Origin: Aquisediminimonas sp043786595
GTDB lineage: Bacteria > Pseudomonadota > Alphaproteobacteria > Sphingomonadales > Sphingomonadaceae
Reading direction: 5' to 3'
DNA: 8,517 nt
Assembly (NCBI GenBank): GCA_043786595.1
Contig: JAYVVW010000220.1
Location: 1-8,517 of the forward strand
The notes beneath the pieces were generated by a model. That model saw only the letters and a list, made by a program, of their open reading frames with translations. It was not told the origin of the DNA and did no database searches. Positions 5,973 through 8,517 of the stretch are shown in pieces (within the stretch, counting starts at the first letter, position 1; each line of letters starts with the position of its first letter). The translations under genes and the position numbers were made by a program.

Positions 5973-7157
5973 TCACGGTGGATAGCGGCGGTTTTCGCCT
6001 GCGCTGTAGAGGCAAATCCGGTTGCCGTGCGGATCCCGCAACCGTGCTTCGCGCCAGAGCCAGTTTTCGTCGGTCGGCATTTGATCGAAGGTCAGCCCGG
6101 CTGCGATCAGCTGCTCAACCCAGACATCGAGCCGCGCGCTTTCGAAATAGATGGCGGTGTCGCCCGAAATGCTCGCGTCGGCGTGGAGCGAAAGCGTGGT
6201 GCCGCCCGCGCTTTCAAATCGGGCATAGAAGTTTGCGGGGCTATCAACGATCTGGCGCAGGCCAAGCGCCTGATAAAAGGCGACCGACGCGGCGTAGTCG
6301 CTGCTCCCGAGCGTTATTTGATTGAGCAGCGGCGCGGCTCCAATCGCGTCCGCGCGGACTGAACCATGTCCCATCGGGCCGTGCCCCGCGCCCAAGCCCG
6401 GCGCAGCGCGCAACGCCAGCCGGACGAACTGCCGGGCTTGTGTGATCGCCGCTTTGAGCGCGATCCCCTGGCCCAATAGGCACGCAATCGCGCTGGCGAG
6501 CGTACACCCCGTGCCGTGCGTGCTGCTGGTGGCAATCCGCGCGTCAGACCAGCACGCGATTTCGCCGTTTGTATCAACGAGCCGGTCGGTGATCATCGCG
6601 CCGTCACCGTGGCCGCCCTTGATCAGCGTCGGGCCGAACAGCGCGCGCTCACCGCCCAGCGCTTCAAGTTCGGGCAGGTTAGGCGTCGTCAGTGTCGCGA
6701 TCGCCATCAGCCGTTCAAATGCGGCGATCGTGTCCGCATCGGCCAGCGTCGCCCCGCTGGTCGCGACCATCACGGGGTCAAAGATGATTGGAATTTGAAT
6801 ATCCGCTTGTGTCGAGCGCAGTCGAGACACGCCGACTCCGCTATCCCTCGACTTCGCTCGGGAAGAACGGAAATTTTCCAGATAGTCAGCCACCGCATGT
6901 GCCGTCGCTGCCGATCCGATCATGCCAATCTTGACCGCATCGACGCCGATGTCTCCCACCACCGCATCAATTTGCGCGATCACCATTTCGGTCGGGATGC
7001 GGTGAACCGCGCTGACGCCGCATGTATTCTGCGCGGTAATCGCAGTCACCGCCGTCATCGCATGGCCGCCGAGCATCGTCACCGTCTTGATATCGGCCTG
7101 AATGCCAGCGCCGCCGCCCGAATCCGAACCTGCAATGATGAGGATACGCGCGGTCAT
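5973..7157 (-). CDS. thiD: Phosphomethylpyrimidine kinase ThiD fused to a glyoxalase/VOC domain
   Basis: ThiD phosphorylates hydroxymethylpyrimidine and its monophosphate in thiamine synthesis. From ATG 7157 the protein has 394 residues; ThiD alone is about 260-270. The kinase part (about 1-265) has IAGSDSGGGAGIQAD (8-22), KIGMIGS, IIFDPVMVATSG (124-135) and the anion-hole motif THGTGCT (213-219). After a Gly-rich linker, residues about 279-394 form one VOC domain: NQITLGSSDYAASVAFYQALGL, then DTAIYFES and RDPHGNRICLYSAG. Residues 97-119 are encoded by a palindromic repeat element lying in a loop before the IIFDPVM strand, which probably keeps the frame and fold. An in-frame GTG at 7163 is possible, but GGAGAA is spaced better for ATG 7157. 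That ribosome binding site lies inside a 30-bp hairpin stem. The substrate of the VOC domain is unknown. Confidence 0.92.
   Translation of the reverse strand: MTARILIIAGSDSGGGAGIQADIKTVTMLGGHAMTAVTAITAQNTCGVSAVHRIPTEMVIAQIDAVVGDIGVDAVKIGMIGSAATAHAVADYLENFRSSRAKSRDSGVGVSRLRSTQADIQIPIIFDPVMVATSGATLADADTIAAFERLMAIATLTTPNLPELEALGGERALFGPTLIKGGHGDGAMITDRLVDTNGEIACWSDARIATSSTHGTGCTLASAIACLLGQGIALKAAITQARQFVRLALRAAPGLGAGHGPMGHGSVRADAIGAAPLLNQITLGSSDYAASVAFYQALGLRQIVDSPANFYARFESAGGTTLSLHADASISGDTAIYFESARLDVWVEQLIAAGLTFDQMPTDENWLWREARLRDPHGNRICLYSAGENRRYPP
6803..6870. repeat. 68-bp palindromic (REP-pair) element inside the thiD coding region
   Basis: Two inverted REP-like cores lie 22 bases apart: GAGCGCAGTCGA on the plus strand (6814-6825), enclosed by GTG/CAC, and GAGCGAAGTCGA on the minus strand (6848-6859), enclosed by CCC/GGG. 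The ends CCGCTTGT (6803-6810) and GAACGG (6865-6870) resemble the CCGTTTGT ends of the intergenic element at 1679-1790. Read in the thiD frame it encodes RSSRAKSRDSGVGVSRLRST and a few more residues, a low-complexity Arg/Ser-rich insert absent from ordinary ThiD proteins. The frame stays open. Confidence 0.75.
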
Positions 7158-7165
7158 TGCCACTA

Positions 7166-7237
7166 TTCTCCGCGACTCTGCGTCTCCGCGCGAACAGTTT
7201 TAAGGAGGTTCGCGCGGAGACGCAGAGTCGCGGAGAA
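7166..7237. repeat. Perfect 30-bp inverted repeat (long hairpin) before thiD
   Basis: Arms 7166-7195 and 7208-7237 are exact reverse complements with a 12-base loop (7196-7207). The arms contain a loosely periodic GCGGAGACGCAGAG pattern. On the minus strand the hairpin starts 5 bases after the DUF1272 stop and ends 8 bases before the thiD ATG; the thiD Shine-Dalgarno GGAGAA (7166-7171) is the last part of the stem. No U-tract follows on either strand, so a standard terminator is unlikely. Each arm holds a GANTC site (7174-7178, 7225-7229). It may be a dispersed palindromic repeat or a translational control element. Confidence 0.85.
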
Positions 7238-7242
7238 GATGA

Positions 7243-7467
7243 TCACTTCACATATTTCCGTATGGCCGAGCCGGGAAATTGCGTCAATTTTGATTGCGCG
7301 CGCGTTGGCCGGTCGCTGAGCATCCCGCCACAATTATGGCAAAGCTCATCAAGCACATCGGTGCAGGTTGCGCAAAATGTACATTCGAATGAACAGATGA
7401 ATGCGCCGCCAGCGTCTGCGGGCAAGTCTTCGCCGCACCGTTCGCAATCGGGCCGCATCTCAAGCAT
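7243..7467 (-). CDS. DUF1272 zinc-ribbon protein
   Basis: A 74-residue cysteine-rich protein that opens MLEMRPDCERCGEDLP and continues with ICSFECTFCATC and LCHNCGG, the signature of DUF1272. Cysteine pairs C8/C11, C29/C32 or C35, and C43/C46 are suited to binding one or two zinc ions. Family function is not established; DNA or RNA binding is only a possibility. The basic tail (RPTRAQSKLTQFPGSAIRKYVK) is less conserved-looking. The ATG at 7467 overlaps the glmM stop (TGATG), so translation is probably coupled to glmM. The 74 residues fit the usual size of this family. Confidence 0.88.
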   Translation of the reverse strand: MLEMRPDCERCGEDLPADAGGAFICSFECTFCATCTDVLDELCHNCGGMLSDRPTRAQSKLTQFPGSAIRKYVK

Positions 7468-8517
7468 CAGGCGGCCGCCGCCTTCACAGCATCGCAGATC
7501 GCATCGACAACGCGCGTCACTTGGTTCGCATCATCGCCTTCGGCCATCACGCGGATCAGTGGCTCGGTGCCCGATTTGCGGATGACAAGGCGGCCATTGC
7601 CGTTGAGTTCTGCCTCGACGCCCGCGATCACCGATTTCACGCTGGCCGCCTCCAAGGGCGCGCCGCCAGAATATCGGACATTTTTGAGCAATTGCGGCAC
7701 GGGGTCAAACAGATGGAGCACTTCACTTGCGGGCTTGTCTTGCCGGATCAGTTCGGCGAGCACCTGAAGCGCCGCGACAAGTCCGTCGCCCGTTGTGGCA
7801 TAATCGGTGAGGATCACGTGCCCAGATTGCTCACCGCCAACATTGAAATCGCCGCTCCGCATCCGTTCAAGGACATAACGGTCACCAACGGCGGATCGTT
7901 CGAGCGTCAGTCCGTCGGCCTGCAAGCAGCGCTCAAGCCCGAGGTTGGACATCACCGTTGCGACAACCCCGCCGCCGCGCAGCCGCCCGGCCTTGTGCCA
8001 GCTTTTGCCGATCAGCGCCATGATCTGATCGCCGTCGATCACCTTGCCCTTTTCATCGACGATGATCAGCCGGTCGGCATCGCCGTCAAGCGCAATCCCG
8101 ATGTCGGCGCCGCTTGCGACCACGGTTTCCTGCAACAGCGCGGGCGAGGTTGATCCGCACTCATCATTGATGTTGGTACCGTTCGGATCGACGCCAATCG
8201 CGATGATCGTTGCGCCGAGTTCCCATAGCGCAGACGGCGCAACCTGATACGCAGCGCCATTGGCGCAGTCGATTACGATCTTTAGCCCGTCGAGGCGCAA
8301 TTCTTCGGGAAAGCAAGATTTGGCAAAATGGATATAGCGACCACGCGCATCTTCGACGCGGCGCGCACGCCCGATCTTTTCCGATGTGGCGAGCGTCGAT
8401 GGCTGTTCGAGCAACATCTCGATTGCCTGTTCGTCGGCATCGGACAGTTTGAACCCGTCGGGGCCGAACAATTTGATGCCATTGTCGAAATAAGGATTGT
8501 GGCTCGCCGAGATCATC
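7467..8517 (-). CDS. glmM: Phosphoglucosamine mutase (N-terminus outside the window)
   Basis: GlmM interconverts glucosamine-6-phosphate and glucosamine-1-phosphate, leading to UDP-GlcNAc for peptidoglycan and LPS. The visible 349 residues lack about 100 at the N-terminus, since the full enzyme is about 445. Seen in order, in fragment numbering: the active-site loop ISASHNP (2-8) with phosphoserine S5, the metal loop DGDADR (144-149), the sugar-binding loop GGEQSGH (227-233), and the phosphate-binding loop RKSGTEPLIRVM (313-324). All key residues are intact. The Met at 8514-8516 is internal, not a start. SGTEPLIRVM and GGEQSGH fit GlmM better than phosphomannomutase. The stop overlaps the start of the DUF1272 gene. 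Confidence 0.95.
   Translation of the reverse strand, partial: MISASHNPYFDNGIKLFGPDGFKLSDADEQAIEMLLEQPSTLATSEKIGRARRVEDARGRYIHFAKSCFPEELRLDGLKIVIDCANGAAYQVAPSALWELGATIIAIGVDPNGTNINDECGSTSPALLQETVVASGADIGIALDGDADRLIIVDEKGKVIDGDQIMALIGKSWHKAGRLRGGGVVATVMSNLGLERCLQADGLTLERSAVGDRYVLERMRSGDFNVGGEQSGHVILTDYATTGDGLVAALQVLAELIRQDKPASEVLHLFDPVPQLLKNVRYSGGAPLEAASVKSVIAGVEAELNGNGRLVIRKSGTEPLIRVMAEGDDANQVTRVVDAICDAVKAAAA

Noticed and set aside
7166..7237. Intrinsic terminator or TPP riboswitch before thiD
   Set aside because: There is no U-tract after the stem on either strand, and the simple long hairpin lacks the conserved internal loops of a TPP aptamer.
1..8517. CRISPR array, tRNA or rRNA genes, IS element or phage genes
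   Set aside because: No regularly spaced repeats, no tRNA-like cloverleaf and no transposase or phage protein were recognised in reading both strands.

Overview
The window looks like a chromosomal segment of an alphaproteobacterium, most likely a sphingomonad (Sphingomonadales). This rests on a CcrM-type GANTC methyltransferase, the gene mix and sequence style, moderately high GC, and short palindromic repeats with a GAGC-N(2,3)-GTCGA core of the kind I associate with sphingomonad genomes. All supported genes are on the minus strand, so they are transcribed from right to left. The order in transcription is glmM (cut by the right edge), a DUF1272 zinc-ribbon gene, thiD fused to a glyoxalase/VOC domain, an ABM-like monooxygenase-fold gene, a secreted protein of unknown function, rnhB, ccrM, folP, a DUF2177 membrane protein, and an acyl-CoA dehydrogenase.

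Region by region. 7467-8517 is glmM (peptidoglycan precursor synthesis), which meets the DUF1272 gene at a TGATG junction. 7166-7237 is a perfect 30-bp inverted repeat that contains the thiD ribosome binding site. 5973-7157 is ThiD-VOC, carrying an in-frame palindromic repeat (6803-6870) inside the kinase domain. 5652-5954 is the ABM-like gene. 4761-5652 is the most unusual stretch. An 18-bp direct repeat, equal to the RNase HII codons IAGVDE, flanks a segment that holds one AT-richer gene for a secreted protein with an internal duplication. A relic of the former rnhB start lies at the far end. 4224-4805 is present-day rnhB. 4042-4223 is the ccrM leader, with a TTAA-rich palindrome and two GANTC sites. 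2923-4041 is ccrM, coupled to folP through a TTGA overlap. 1679-1790 is an intergenic palindromic element. 1225-1635 and 62-1228 are the DUF2177 gene and the acyl-CoA dehydrogenase, joined by a GTGA overlap. A fifth repeat core lies at 21-32.

The genes are mostly housekeeping: cell wall (glmM), thiamine (thiD), folate (folP), RNA/DNA hybrid repair (rnhB), cell-cycle methylation (ccrM) and fatty or branched acyl-CoA oxidation. Tight spacing and overlapping starts suggest operons. The layout suggests that the unknown secreted-protein gene was inserted between the ABM-like gene and rnhB, separating what was once a translationally coupled pair. No tRNA, rRNA, CRISPR array or transposase gene was seen, and no gene-free stretch exceeds 300 bases.
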